This document shows positions 17,069 through 26,802 of a stretch of 64,000 nt of DNA, in pieces. The translations under genes and the position numbers were made by a program. The stretch is from positions 400,580 through 464,579 of the forward strand of contig DATCMB010000023.1 in the NCBI GenBank assembly GCA_036563615.1, written 5' to 3'. The notes under the pieces were generated by a model that searched no databases, was not told where the DNA came from, and saw nothing but the letters and a program-made list of their open reading frames with translations. Position 1 is the first letter of the stretch, and every line of letters starts with the position of its first letter. Origin of the DNA: Candidatus Binatia bacterium (GTDB lineage Bacteria; Desulfobacterota; Binatia; UBA12015).

Positions 17069-17857
17069 TCAGGGACGCCGCAGCACGACCTCCATCTGGT
17101 AGAACAGGAACGCGTTCGCGTCCTCGGGACGCTCGGCGAGCGTCGCGTAGCGGTCGAGCACGTCGTGGATGAACGCGTCGCGGTGCTCGGCGGGCAGCAT
17201 GCAGGTCCACTCGACGAAGGTCGCATCGGCGAAGCGCACGAAGGCATCGCGGGTCTCGAAGTCCCAGCGGCGCGCCTGCACGTCGATGCGCTCGACCGTG
17301 AGCCCGGCCGCGGTGGCGACCTGGGCGTACTCGTCCGGCGTCAAGTGGAGAAACGGCTTGCGGAAGTCCGTGAACCACCGCGACCAGCGCGGCGACGAGC
17401 GCGTGTCCTCGATCACCGCCTCGAGCGCACGACGCTCGCCGCGCGGCACCATCTGCAGGAAGGTCCGGCCGCCGGGCGCGAGCGCCTCGCGCACGCTCTC
17501 GAGCGCGCGCTGCTGCTCCGGCACCCAGTGCAGCGCGTTGAACGACACGACGAGGTCGAACGCGCCGCGGCAGGGCAGGGCGCGGACGTCCGCGACCGCG
17601 AAGGCGAGGTTCGGCGCCGACAGATGCCGGTGCGCGTAATCGATCATGTGGTGCGAGGGGTCGATGCCGAGGAGCCGACCGCGCGGCAGGCGGCGGGCGA
17701 TCTGGACCGTCACCTTGCCGTCGCCGCAGCCGACGTCGAGCACGCGATCGTCGCCCGCGAGCGTGAGCGCTGCGAGGCTCTGTGCGGCGAGCCAGCTCTG
17801 CAGCGTCGACTCGCGATGATAGGCGCCGGCATCCCACTCGGTCATGAGCGCGCTCAT
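17069..17857 (-). CDS. SAM-dependent methyltransferase, trans-aconitate methyltransferase-like
   Basis: A 262-aa class I methyltransferase. SAM-binding motif I is VLDVGCGDGKVTVQIA. Motif II is the acidic LGIDPSHHMIDYA, followed by FAVADVRALP and DLVVSFNALHWV. The last of these is typical of the Tam (trans-aconitate 2-methyltransferase)-like group. The real start is near 17857 (MSALMTEWD) or 17845 (MTEWD); neither has a strong ribosome site. The frame runs open for 4.5 kb further upstream, but that extension is only antisense to the antiporter and other genes. The methyl acceptor is unknown. Confidence 0.8.
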   Translation of the reverse strand: MSALMTEWDAGAYHRESTLQSWLAAQSLAALTLAGDDRVLDVGCGDGKVTVQIARRLPRGRLLGIDPSHHMIDYAHRHLSAPNLAFAVADVRALPCRGAFDLVVSFNALHWVPEQQRALESVREALAPGGRTFLQMVPRGERRALEAVIEDTRSSPRWSRWFTDFRKPFLHLTPDEYAQVATAAGLTVERIDVQARRWDFETRDAFVRFADATFVEWTCMLPAEHRDAFIHDVLDRYATLAERPEDANAFLFYQMEVVLRRP

Positions 17858-17968
17858 AGCCGAAATTCGTCCGCGCGTTGAGCGCGCGGCGCGGCGTGCG
17901 CGCTCGTCACGGTCCGCCGCCGCAGAACGTGCTTGCCGGCTCCGCGTCCGGCGTGTCAGGAGGGGCAC

Positions 17969-19726
17969 GTGCTTGCCGTGTCGTTTCTCCGCCACGTGCG
18001 CCTCGCCACGCTCGCTCTCGGCGCGCTCGTCCTCGCCGTCGTCTGCGGCGCTCCGGCGTCGGACGCCGCACCGCCGACCGTACAGCGCTGGGCGCGCTTC
18101 GAGGCGTCCTGGGTGCCGCCCGTCCCGCCGACCAACCCGTTCGATCCCGACGAGATCGACGTGCGCGCCGAATTCGTGTCGCCGGGCGGCAAGCTCTTCG
18201 AGGTCCTCGGCTTCTGGTACCAGGACTACGAGCGCGAGCTGCGGCCGAACGGCAACGAGCGCTTGACGCCGGTCGGCGAGCCGCACTTCCGCGTGCGCTT
18301 CACGCCGACCCGCCCGGGCCGCTGGCGCTGGCGCTGGGTCGTGCGTCAGGGCGGCGCGACCACGACGACGCCGTTCGAGATCCTGCAGGTGAAGCCGGCG
18401 AAGGGCCGCGGTTTTCTGCGCATCAGCCGACGCGACCGACGCCACCTCGCGTTCGACGACCGCTCGCCGTACTTCGCGGTCGGCGAGAACACCGGCTGGT
18501 ACGACTCCCGTGGCACCTTCGCCTACGACGACTGGTTCGCGCGCCTTGCGGAGCAGGGCGCGAACTTCGCGCGCATCTGGATGGCGCCGTGGTCCTTCGG
18601 GCTCGAGTGGAACGACACGCCGCTCGGCGACTACACGAACCGCCTCGGCCGCGCGTGGCAGCTCGACCACGTGCTCGAGGAGGCCGAGCGCCGCGGCATC
18701 TACGTCATGGTGTCGCTGATCAACCACGGCGCGTTCGCGACGCTGTTCAACGGCAACTGGGCGAGCAACCCGTACAACGCCGCGAACGGCGGACCGCTCG
18801 CGACGGCGGACGAGTTCTTCACCGACCCGACGGCGCGGAAGCTGTTCGAGCGCCGCCTGCGCTACGTCGTCGCGCGCTGGGGCTGGTCGACGCACGTCCA
18901 CTCGTGGGAGCTGTGGAACGAGGTCGACCTCACCGACGGCTACCGCTCGCCCGCGATCACGCAGTGGCACGCCGACATGGCCGCGCTGCTGCGCGCGCTC
19001 GATCCGTACGATCACCTCGTGACCTCGAGCCACGCCCTCTACTGGAACGACCGCAACGTTTGGCTCGACGGCGGCCTCGACTTCACGCAGATCCACTTCT
19101 ACGCCGACCAGTTCCCGCCGTTCGCCAACATCGGTCAGACCGTGACCACGTGGACGCGCGAGCGGATGGGCGTGACCGGCAAGCCGGTCCTGTTCGCCGA
19201 GATCGGCGTCGACGCGCGCGGCGCGCCGCAGACGCGCGAGGCCGATCCTGAGGGGATCGGCATTCACGACGCGCTCTGGGCGGGCGTCGTCTCCGGCGGC
19301 ATCGGCACCGGCATGACCTGGTGGTGGGACAACCTGATCGCCCAGGAGCCCGATCGCTACTACCCGATGTTCGGCGCGGTCGCGCGCTTCGTCGAAGGGC
19401 TGCGCTGGGACCGCGAGCGCTTCGCTCCCGCGACGGCGACGGTGCAGTCGCAGAGTCGCCCGGTCGTAGCGTACGGCCTGCGCGGACGCACGCGGCTCCT
19501 GCTCTGGATCAAGGACGACGCGTTCCAGTGGAACGCGCCGCAGGCGGTCGAGATCGGCGACGCGACCCTGCAGGTCGAGGGGCGCTGGTGCGGGCAGTGG
19601 TACGACACCTGGACCGGCGCCTGGCTCGACACCGTCAAGCTGAACGGGACCGTTCCGGTGCCGCCGTTCTCGCGCGACATCGCGCTGCTCGCGGGACGCT
19701 GTCCGGCGAAGAACCTGCACCGCTAG
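17969..19726 (+). CDS. Secreted DUF5060-type glycoside hydrolase-like protein
   Basis: A 585-aa exported protein. The GTG at 17969 is chosen because AGGAGGGGCAC sits just before it; the open frame reaches further up only through a TTG. A signal peptide (ending in SDAAP) leads to an N-terminal beta-sandwich of the DUF5060 type (WARFEASW, then FRVRFTPTRPGRWRWRW). A cellulase-like barrel follows (GENTGWYDSRG, HSWELWNEVD with the Asn-Glu pair, and PVLFAEIGVD with a second Glu). A C-terminal beta domain binds the end (WYDTWTGAWLD). Likely an extracellular polysaccharide hydrolase; the exact GH family is not certain. Confidence 0.75.
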   Translation: MLAVSFLRHVRLATLALGALVLAVVCGAPASDAAPPTVQRWARFEASWVPPVPPTNPFDPDEIDVRAEFVSPGGKLFEVLGFWYQDYERELRPNGNERLTPVGEPHFRVRFTPTRPGRWRWRWVVRQGGATTTTPFEILQVKPAKGRGFLRISRRDRRHLAFDDRSPYFAVGENTGWYDSRGTFAYDDWFARLAEQGANFARIWMAPWSFGLEWNDTPLGDYTNRLGRAWQLDHVLEEAERRGIYVMVSLINHGAFATLFNGNWASNPYNAANGGPLATADEFFTDPTARKLFERRLRYVVARWGWSTHVHSWELWNEVDLTDGYRSPAITQWHADMAALLRALDPYDHLVTSSHALYWNDRNVWLDGGLDFTQIHFYADQFPPFANIGQTVTTWTRERMGVTGKPVLFAEIGVDARGAPQTREADPEGIGIHDALWAGVVSGGIGTGMTWWWDNLIAQEPDRYYPMFGAVARFVEGLRWDRERFAPATATVQSQSRPVVAYGLRGRTRLLLWIKDDAFQWNAPQAVEIGDATLQVEGRWCGQWYDTWTGAWLDTVKLNGTVPVPPFSRDIALLAGRCPAKNLHR

Positions 19727-19813
19727 CGTCGCGTCCCGCGCGCGGCGCGCCTCTTTGCAGCGCCGCCGCAGCATGTAGGATCGAGAGTCGGCGCTGCGCG
19801 CCGGGGGACGACG

Positions 19814-21715
19814 TTGTCGCACCACACCTTGATCTCGCTCGCCGCGATCCTCGTCCTGGGGATCACCGCGCAGTGGATCGCGTGGCGTCTCAGGATGCCG
19901 TCGATCCTGCTGCTGCTCGCGAGCGGCCTCGTCGCGGGCCCCGTGCTCGGCTGGCTCGACCCCGACGAGCTGTTCGGTGAGCTGCTGCTGCCGCTGGTCT
20001 CGCTGTCGGTCGCGGTGATCCTCTACGAGGGCGGCCTCAACCTGAAGCTGCGCGAGCTGCGCGACGTCGGGCGCGCGTTCTTCCTGCTGGTGACGGTCGG
20101 CGTCGCGGTGTCGTGGGTCACGGGCGCGCTCGCGGCGCGCTGGCTGCTCGGGCTCGAGTGGGCGGTCGCGTCGCTGCTCGGCGCGATCCTCGTCGTGACC
20201 GGTCCGACCGTGATCGGTCCGATGCTGCGCCACCTGCGGCTGCGCGGCAAGGTCGGCGCGCTGCTCAAGTGGGAAGGCATCATCATCGATCCGATCGGCG
20301 CGACGCTCGCGGTGCTCGCCTTCACCGTCGTGCAGGCGGACGTCGGCGAGGGCTTCGGTCGCGCAACCATCGAGCTCGCCTCGACGCTCGTGATCGGCGT
20401 CGCGATCGGCGGGGTCGCGGCGGCGATCCTGATCGTCGTGCTGTCGCGCTACTGGGTGCCGGACACGCTGCACAACCCGGTGTCGCTGATGCTCATGATC
20501 GCCGCCTTCACGACGGCGAACGTCCTGCAGGAGGAGTCCGGGCTGCTCGCGGTGACGGTGATGGGCATCGTGCTCGCGAACCAGACGCGGGTCTCGATCC
20601 GGCACGTCGTCGAGTTCAAGGAGAGCTTGACGGTGCTGCTCGTCTCCGGGCTGTTCGTGGTGCTCGGCGCGCGGCTTCGTCCGGAAGCGCTCGCCGAGCT
20701 CGGCTGGGCGAGCTTCGCGTTCGTCGCGGTGCTGATCCTGATCGCGCGTCCGGCGGGCGTGCTGCTCTCGACCTGGCGCTCGACGCTCACCTGGCAGGAG
20801 CGCGCGTTTCTCTGCTGCATGGCGCCGCGCGGCATCGTCGCCGCCGCGATCTCGTCGGTGTTCGCGCTGAGCCTGGTCTCGCTCGGCTACGCCGGCGCGC
20901 TCGCGATCGTGCCGGTCACCTTCCTCGTCGTCTTCGTCACCGTGCTGCTCTACGGCTCGCTCGCCGGCGTGCTCGCGCGCCGGCTCGGGCTCGCGCAGGC
21001 GAACCCGCAGGGTGTCCTGTTCGTCGGCGCCGATCCGTGGGTGCGCGCGGTGGCGAGCGCGCTGCACGACGAGCAGATCCCGGTGTTCCTCGTCGACACG
21101 CACTTCGAGAACATCCGCGACTGCCGCATGTCCGGTCTGCCGTGCCTCTACGGCAGCGCGCTCGCCGAGGAGACGCGCGAGGCGATCGACTACAGCGGGC
21201 TCGGCCGCATGCTCGCCGTCACCTCGAACGACGAGGTCAACTCGCTCGCCTGCATGCGCTACGCCGAGGACTTCGGTCGCCAGGAGATCTACCAGCTTCC
21301 CTTCGCGCCGCGGAAGGAAGGTCGGCACGAGGCGGTGCCGGCCGAGCACCGCGGCCGCTTCCTGTTCGGCCAGGAGCACACGCACCGCGCGCTCAGCGCG
21401 CTCGCGGGTCCGCAGCCCACCGTCAAGAAGACGCCGCTCACCGCCGAGTTCGACTTCGCCGCCTTCCAGGCGCGAAACGCCGGCACGCTGCTGCCGCTGT
21501 TCGTGCTCAAGCCCGACGGCAAGCTGCAGGTCGCCACGGTCGAGGGCCTCGCCGAGCCGCAGCCGGGCGACGTGGTGGTGAGCCTGGTGCTCGCCGCGGT
21601 CGCCTCGCCGCGCGACGAAGCGCAGGAGCGCGGCGAGACGTCGGCGGCATCGCAGGGACGTGCGAGCGCCGCCGACGAGGCCGAGGCGGAGCCGAGCCTG
21701 GCGCGCGGCGCCTGA
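19814..21715 (+). CDS. Cation/proton antiporter (CPA1, NhaP-like) with C-terminal RCK-type domain
   Basis: A 633-aa inner-membrane antiporter. About 12 transmembrane helices fill residues 1-400, including the signature ILYEGGLNL and the KWEGIIIDPIGATLA segment, whose acidic pair carries ion exchange in this family. After about residue 400 comes a cytosolic Rossmann domain (VLFVGADPWVRAVASAL, then VDTHFENIRDC and TSNDEVNSLACMRYA), a TrkA-N/RCK-type regulatory module, and a further C-terminal domain with a short acidic tail. The start is TTG behind GGGGGACGACG. It probably exchanges Na+ or K+ for H+. The enoyl-CoA hydratase gene follows in 18 bp. Confidence 0.85.
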   Translation: MSHHTLISLAAILVLGITAQWIAWRLRMPSILLLLASGLVAGPVLGWLDPDELFGELLLPLVSLSVAVILYEGGLNLKLRELRDVGRAFFLLVTVGVAVSWVTGALAARWLLGLEWAVASLLGAILVVTGPTVIGPMLRHLRLRGKVGALLKWEGIIIDPIGATLAVLAFTVVQADVGEGFGRATIELASTLVIGVAIGGVAAAILIVVLSRYWVPDTLHNPVSLMLMIAAFTTANVLQEESGLLAVTVMGIVLANQTRVSIRHVVEFKESLTVLLVSGLFVVLGARLRPEALAELGWASFAFVAVLILIARPAGVLLSTWRSTLTWQERAFLCCMAPRGIVAAAISSVFALSLVSLGYAGALAIVPVTFLVVFVTVLLYGSLAGVLARRLGLAQANPQGVLFVGADPWVRAVASALHDEQIPVFLVDTHFENIRDCRMSGLPCLYGSALAEETREAIDYSGLGRMLAVTSNDEVNSLACMRYAEDFGRQEIYQLPFAPRKEGRHEAVPAEHRGRFLFGQEHTHRALSALAGPQPTVKKTPLTAEFDFAAFQARNAGTLLPLFVLKPDGKLQVATVEGLAEPQPGDVVVSLVLAAVASPRDEAQERGETSAASQGRASAADEAEAEPSLARGA

Positions 21716-21733
21716 CTCGCGTAGGGGGATCGC

Positions 21734-22528
21734 ATGCCCGACCTGCTGTACGAGAAGACCGGCCACATCGCGCGCATCACGCTGAACCGCCCCGACCGCC
21801 TGAACGCGATCAGCGTCGAGATGCTCGAGGCGCTCAGCAATGCGCTCGAGGACGCCGACCGCGACCGCGAGATCCGCGTCATCATCCTGACCGGCGCGGG
21901 GCGCGGCTTCTGCAGCGGCCTCGATCTCAAGGACACCGCCGAGGGCAAGGGCATCGCGGGCGCGCTCGGCGGCGGTGGCGGCGTGTCGCACATGAGCACG
22001 CGTCACCTGCCGACGACGGTGCTGCACGAGATCGACACCCCGGTCCTGTGCGCGATCAACGGCGCCGCCGCGGGCTACGGCTTCGACCTCGCGCTGGGCT
22101 GCGACATGCGGCTGATGAGCGACACGGCGAAGCTCGTCCCGGGCTTCGCGAAGCGCGGCATCGTCCCGGAGAGCGGCGGCACGTGGTACCTGCCGCGGCT
22201 CGTCGGCTGGGCGCGCGCCTGCGAGATCGCGTTCCTCGCCGACGATCTGCCCGCCGAGCGCGCGCTCGCGATGGGCGTGGTCAACGCGGTGGTGCCGGCG
22301 GCGGAGCTCGAGGCCGAGACGACCCGCTGGGCGGAGAAGATCGCCGCCAACGCGCCGCTCGCGATCGCGGCGATGAAGCGGCTCTTCCGTCATGGCTTGA
22401 CGCAGGACTTCGAGTCGCACTCGCACCACGTCCTGATGCAGCTCTTGACGCTGTTCCGCTCGCAGGACTTCGGCGAGGCGATGAAGGCGTACTTCGAGCG
22501 CCGGCCGCCGAGCTTCAAGGGACGCTGA
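21734..22528 (+). CDS. Enoyl-CoA hydratase/isomerase family protein
   Basis: A 264-aa crotonase-fold enzyme. Oxyanion-hole segments are GRGFCSGLDLKD (about 56-67) and INGAAAGYGFDLALGCD. The catalytic-side loop reads PESGGTWYLPRLVG, giving a Glu in the usual second acid position, typical of hydratase/isomerase members. The length is standard. A GGGGGAT site precedes the ATG. It follows the antiporter by 18 bp on the same strand, possibly co-transcribed, although no functional link is obvious. Role in beta-oxidation or a CoA-ester side pathway is inferred from the family. Confidence 0.85.
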   Translation: MPDLLYEKTGHIARITLNRPDRLNAISVEMLEALSNALEDADRDREIRVIILTGAGRGFCSGLDLKDTAEGKGIAGALGGGGGVSHMSTRHLPTTVLHEIDTPVLCAINGAAAGYGFDLALGCDMRLMSDTAKLVPGFAKRGIVPESGGTWYLPRLVGWARACEIAFLADDLPAERALAMGVVNAVVPAAELEAETTRWAEKIAANAPLAIAAMKRLFRHGLTQDFESHSHHVLMQLLTLFRSQDFGEAMKAYFERRPPSFKGR

Positions 22529-22777
22529 GCGCGGCGGGTGGTCGCGTCGGCGAGCGTCCGCTCCACGACCGTCCGCGCCGGCGACGGCCCGCTCCGCGAC
22601 CGTCCATGCGGGGATCGCCCGTCACGACGCGCCGTTCGCGACCATCGCGACCGCCACGGCGCGCGCGAAAATTTGCTCTACCGCAGGCCGCGTGCGAGAC
22701 GCTATGCTCGCCGACGGTCCCACGTCCCCCCGCCCCTCGACCCACCCGCTCCGGAATCCAACGAAGGAGAGCTCTTC

Positions 22778-24301
22778 GTGCACGACTCGCGATCGCTTCG
22801 CTTCGTCTTGGAGCGCCCGCTGCGCGTGGCGCTGGGCGCGCTGCTGCTGCTCGCCGCCTGCGGTGGCGGCGGGGGCGGCAACGGCGGTGGGGGTGGCGGT
22901 GGTCCGACGCCGCCGCCGGGCACGAGCCCGACGCCGCGTCCGAGCCTCGCGCCCACGCCGGTCCCGACGCCGAACCCCGAGCGCGTGAAGCTGCTGCTCG
23001 CCGAGGGCGAGACCGTCGCCGGGCTCACGGTGTCCGACATCGAGGACGCGGGCTTCAACAACTCCGGCGCGATCGGCGCGATCGTCACGGTGCGCAACGC
23101 GAACGGCGGGCGCGCGGTGCTGCTCGGCGGCGCGGACGGCGACTTCACGCCGGTCGTGACGCCGGACTCGCCGCCCGAGGGCGCCGACATGCGGACGCTG
23201 TCGCGCGTGCGCCTGCTCGAGGACGGCACGTCGATCTTCGAGTCCGGTGACGGCCTCGACACCGACCGGCTGTACTTCGTGAAGGACGGCGCCGTGCAGG
23301 GTCTCGCCGGCGCACCGCCGGGGCCGGTCTTCCCGACCTTCCGCATCCTCGGCGACCTCGCCTTCGGGCTCACCGGCACGATCGGCTTCATCGGCGGCGG
23401 CGACGAGTGCGAGACCGACACCTCGGGCGCGAACCCGCGCACGCTGTGCGACATCAAGCTGTTCGTCGCGCAAGACGGCGTCGTCACCGAGGTACGCGAC
23501 GACGCCATCACGCTCGAGGGGATCAGCCCGACGCAGCCGCAGGTCGCGGTGACCGACATCGGCGTCACCTTCTTCTCGATCCCCGGCTCCGGTCAGGCGC
23601 CGACGCTCGTGCGCTACGCCGCGGGCGAGCTCGACACGGTGCTGACCGCGAACGAGTCGCTCGGCGACATCGGGCGACTGATCCGCCCGCAGGTCGCGGC
23701 CGCGACCTCGGACGAGGATCTGCTCTTGACGACGACGCTCGCGAGCGACCCGGGTCCGAGCCGTCCGACGGTGATCGGCATCCTGTCGGGCAACGACTTC
23801 CGGGTGCTCGACCGCGAGCGCACCGCGGCGCCGGGCGGCGAGATCGTCGACCTGCGCGCCGTCGGCATGGACGAGCAGGGGCGCGCGCTCTACATCGCAC
23901 GCATCGGCGAGTCGGGCGACAACGACGCGCCGAAGACGCTGCGGCTCAACGACGGCTTCACGTCGATCGACGTCGCGACCGAGCACGCGCCGCTGCCCGG
24001 CACCGACAAGACGCTGGTCCGCTTCGAGGCGCAGCGCATCAACCGTCGCGGCGACGTCGCGTTCGTCGCCGAGCTCGGCCGCATCGACGGCCTGACCACG
24101 ATCATCGAGGAGGTGCGGGTCGTCGTCCGGCTCTCCGACGGCACCTACCTGGCGCCCGTGTCGAGCGCGCGCCCGGGCGACATCGGGACGCTGTCGGACT
24201 TCGAGATCGCGGGCTTCGACGACCAGGCGAACCTGCTGATCATCGCGACCCGCGATCCGAGCCAGACGGTGCTCCTGCTGGCGCCGCCGTTCGAGCCTTG
24301 A
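22778..24301 (+). CDS. Lipoprotein with low-complexity Gly/Pro linker
   Basis: A 507-aa predicted lipoprotein. The GTG at 22778 is chosen because AAGGAGA lies eight bases upstream and it places the signal peptide correctly; the frame is open further up. The lipobox LLAAC is at about residue 28. It is followed by a Gly run, then a Pro/Thr-rich linker (to about 70), then a domain of about 430 residues. Recurring units with an ER-x-LL/EGE-x-VAG opening and short strands suggest a beta-propeller-like or repetitive beta fold. No enzymatic motif is seen. It is anchored in the outer or inner membrane facing outward; function unknown. Confidence 0.75.
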   Translation: MHDSRSLRFVLERPLRVALGALLLLAACGGGGGGNGGGGGGGPTPPPGTSPTPRPSLAPTPVPTPNPERVKLLLAEGETVAGLTVSDIEDAGFNNSGAIGAIVTVRNANGGRAVLLGGADGDFTPVVTPDSPPEGADMRTLSRVRLLEDGTSIFESGDGLDTDRLYFVKDGAVQGLAGAPPGPVFPTFRILGDLAFGLTGTIGFIGGGDECETDTSGANPRTLCDIKLFVAQDGVVTEVRDDAITLEGISPTQPQVAVTDIGVTFFSIPGSGQAPTLVRYAAGELDTVLTANESLGDIGRLIRPQVAAATSDEDLLLTTTLASDPGPSRPTVIGILSGNDFRVLDRERTAAPGGEIVDLRAVGMDEQGRALYIARIGESGDNDAPKTLRLNDGFTSIDVATEHAPLPGTDKTLVRFEAQRINRRGDVAFVAELGRIDGLTTIIEEVRVVVRLSDGTYLAPVSSARPGDIGTLSDFEIAGFDDQANLLIIATRDPSQTVLLLAPPFEP

Positions 24302-24459
24302 AAGGCGCTCGCGTCCGAACCTGAGGCGCGCTGCCTCCGATAACGCGCGTTGCGCGGCCGCGACCGGCCGTTGTCGGTGGCGGCCGCGAAGCGCGTCGAT
24401 TGCCGCGGATTGTGCGAGGCGCGCTCCGTGGCCGCCGCCTTGCGACCCGCGCTGCCGGC

Positions 24460-26394
24460 ATGGGGAAGTCGGTCGCGTCCACGGGGCGTCGCGGCGAGCC
24501 GCGCACGGCGGCGGTGCGGGGCAGGGCGGTCGCCCCTGCCGCGGCGCGCGGCAAGGGAAGCGAGCCGGCACCGGCGCTCGCGGAGCGCGAGGAGACCGTG
24601 CCCGCGGCGGCGACGTCGGCGCCCGCCGACGATCTCCGCCTCGACCCGGCCAACGCCTGCGTCTTCCGCGGCACGCAGGCGCTCGCGCTGACGCCGAAGG
24701 CGTTCTCGGTGCTGCGCCACCTGGTCGAGAACGCCGGCCGCCTGATCACCAAGGACGAGCTGCTCGAGACGCTGTGGGCCGACACCTACGTCGGCGACGC
24801 GGCGCTCAAGGTGACGATCCTCGAGATCCGCAAGGCGCTCGGCGACGACCACCGCGCGCCGCGCTTCATCGCGACCGTGCACCGGCGCGGCTACCGCTTC
24901 CTCGGCGGCATCACGCTGGTGCCGCCGACGCCGCGCACGTCGGTGTCGGTCGCGCCGCGCCCGACGCCGGCCGCGGACGAGGCGCGCAGCGTGCTTGCGT
25001 CGCAGTCGCTCGTGACGCCGCACGAGCCGCCGCCGCCGCGGTCGTCGCCCGCGGCGCAGCACCGCGCGGCGCCGGTCGGTCGCCCCGAGGTGGGCGAGCG
25101 TCTCGCCGCGCTGCTCGCCGACGCACGCGCGGGCGAGCGCCGCGTCGCGTTTCTCACCGGCGAGGCGGGCAGCGGCAAGAGTGCCGTGCTCGACGCGTTT
25201 CTCGCGTCGTTTGCCAGCGACGATGCGACGCTGATCGCGCGCGCCCAGTGTCGCGAGAGCTTCGGCAGCACGGAAGCGCACGCGCCGCTGCTCGAGGCGC
25301 TCGCCGCGCTGTGCCGCGGCGCTGCGGGCACGCGCGTCGTCGAGCTGCTGCGCCATCGCGCGCCGACGTGGCTCGCGCAGATGCCGTGGCTCGTCGAGCG
25401 CGCCGAGCGCGAGGCGCTGCAGCGCGAGACCGCGGGCGCGGGCGCCGGACGCATGCAGCGCGAGCTCGTCGAGGCGCTCGAAGCGCTGTCCGCGGCGGCG
25501 ACCGTCGTGCTCGCGCTCGACGACCTGCAGTCGAGCGACCCGGCGACGCTCGACGTCCTGGCGGCGCTCGGGATTCGAAAGTCACCGGCGCGGCTGCTGA
25601 TCGTCGGCGCGTGCCGGCCGTGCAATGTCGCGCTCGGCGAGAGCGCTGCCTGTGCGCTGTCGTCCGCGCTCGCGCTGCGCCGCGCGGGCGAGGAGATCGC
25701 GCTGCGCGCGCTCTCCGAGGACGAGGTCGCGGAGCTGGTCGCGCGCCGCCTCGCTCCGGCGACGCCGCCCGCGCGGCTCGTGACGCTCGTGCACCGGCGC
25801 AGCGCCGGTAACCCGTCGTTCGCGATCGAGCTGCTCGACGACATGCTGCGCGGCGGGCTCCTCGTGCGCGACGGCGACGCTCTCGTGCTGCGGGCGAGCG
25901 AGAGCACGCTTTCGCGGCGCGTGCCCGAGACGCTGCGCGCGGCGATCGAGCGGCGCTGCGAGCGGCTGCCCTTCGAGGATCAGCGCCTGCTCGCGGCGGC
26001 GAGCGTCGCGGGGGACGAGTTCGGCGCAGCCGAGCTCGCCGCCGCGCTCGGCGCGGATGCGGCGGCGCTCGAGGAGCGCTGCGCGCGGCTCGCGGGTCGC
26101 GACGGGCTGCTCGCGGCGTCCGGTGGTGCGACGGCTGCGGACGGGGTCGCGGCGCGCTGGCGCTTTCGCCACGAGCTCGTGCGCGACGTGCTGCGCGAGC
26201 GGGTGACGCCGCTGCGCCGCGCCGACCTCGAGCGTCGCCTCGCCGCGGCGCGCGAGTGGCACGAGGCGGGCGGGCCCGAGGTCCGCGTGCAGCGCGCGCG
26301 CTGTACGGGGCGTCTGCACCTCGTGCGGGCGCCCGGTGCGACCGACGTGCCGCGGCGGCTCGACGTCTGGTCGGGACGCCGCGCCGCGCGCTGA
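24460..26394 (+). CDS. Winged-helix AAA-ATPase regulator lacking TPR region
   Basis: A 644-aa transcription regulator from the ATG at 24460 (start uncertain; a TTG lies 60 bp up). An OmpR-type winged helix (about 45-145: LTPKAFSVLRHLVENAG, and VHRRGYRFLGG at its wing) is followed by a Pro-rich linker. An AAA/STAND-type ATPase comes next, with Walker A GEAGSGKSAVLD and Walker B VLALDDLQSSDPAT, then the helical domain RVPETLRAAIERRCERL. The paralogue at 30148 has about 400 more residues of TPR repeats; here the protein stops soon after RFRHELVRDVLRE. The Walker-B tail DDLQSSDP departs from the usual DDLHWxDP. It is either a natural short form or a truncated copy. Confidence 0.75.
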   Translation: MGKSVASTGRRGEPRTAAVRGRAVAPAAARGKGSEPAPALAEREETVPAAATSAPADDLRLDPANACVFRGTQALALTPKAFSVLRHLVENAGRLITKDELLETLWADTYVGDAALKVTILEIRKALGDDHRAPRFIATVHRRGYRFLGGITLVPPTPRTSVSVAPRPTPAADEARSVLASQSLVTPHEPPPPRSSPAAQHRAAPVGRPEVGERLAALLADARAGERRVAFLTGEAGSGKSAVLDAFLASFASDDATLIARAQCRESFGSTEAHAPLLEALAALCRGAAGTRVVELLRHRAPTWLAQMPWLVERAEREALQRETAGAGAGRMQRELVEALEALSAAATVVLALDDLQSSDPATLDVLAALGIRKSPARLLIVGACRPCNVALGESAACALSSALALRRAGEEIALRALSEDEVAELVARRLAPATPPARLVTLVHRRSAGNPSFAIELLDDMLRGGLLVRDGDALVLRASESTLSRRVPETLRAAIERRCERLPFEDQRLLAAASVAGDEFGAAELAAALGADAAALEERCARLAGRDGLLAASGGATAADGVAARWRFRHELVRDVLRERVTPLRRADLERRLAAAREWHEAGGPEVRVQRARCTGRLHLVRAPGATDVPRRLDVWSGRRAAR

Positions 26395-26421
26395 AGGGCT
26401 AGCCGCCCGGGCGGCCGCGCC

Positions 26422-26661
26422 TCAGCCCGGCATCGGGCCGCTGCGCCCACCGCTCCTCACGGCCCGCTCTGCGCGGGCCGGCTTCCCCGTCGCCGGCGCA
26501 TGTCCGCCCAGCAGCCGCGACAGGAAGTCGATCAGCTCGAGCGGCGAGCGGAAGTCCGCCGCCTCGCCGCTGCCGACGTGCTCGATGCGCCCCTCGAAGC
26601 GCTCGGGCGCGGCCGCGGTGCGCGGCAGGAACTGGATGACGAAGGCGCGCTGCGTCGACAT
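26422..26661 (-). CDS. Small protein of the RFxGRxEHVxSG type, unknown function
   Basis: A 79-aa protein from the ATG at 26661, preceded by GAGGAGGACC. It begins MSTQRAFVIQFLPRT and contains the conserved-looking segment RFEGRIEHVGSGEAADFRS, then LELIDFLSRLL. The first part would form short strands with a central helix. Similar small proteins are widespread in GC-rich proteobacteria, but no function is known to me. The last 20 residues are Arg/Gly-rich and look disordered. It faces away from the oxygenase-like gene at 26803 across 140 bp. Confidence 0.65.
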   Translation of the reverse strand: MSTQRAFVIQFLPRTAAAPERFEGRIEHVGSGEAADFRSPLELIDFLSRLLGGHAPATGKPARAERAVRSGGRSGPMPG

Positions 26662-26802
26662 GCCGGTGGTCCTCCTCGCTTGCGCTCTCGGCACGCAAAA
26701 CGGGATAGCCGGCAGCGGCGCCGCGAGTCATAACGGAACGGTAATGTTGCGGTAAGATCCGCGCGCCCGGAGAAGCCCCTGAGCGAAGCCCTGGAGGAAG
26801 CG

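Noticed and set aside
17858..22429. Minus-strand frame open for 4.5 kb upstream of the methyltransferase, a 1786-codon ORF
   Set aside because: Only the last 262 codons show a protein family. The rest is antisense to the glycosidase, antiporter and hydratase genes, and is rich in Arg/Ala as GC-rich shadow frames are.
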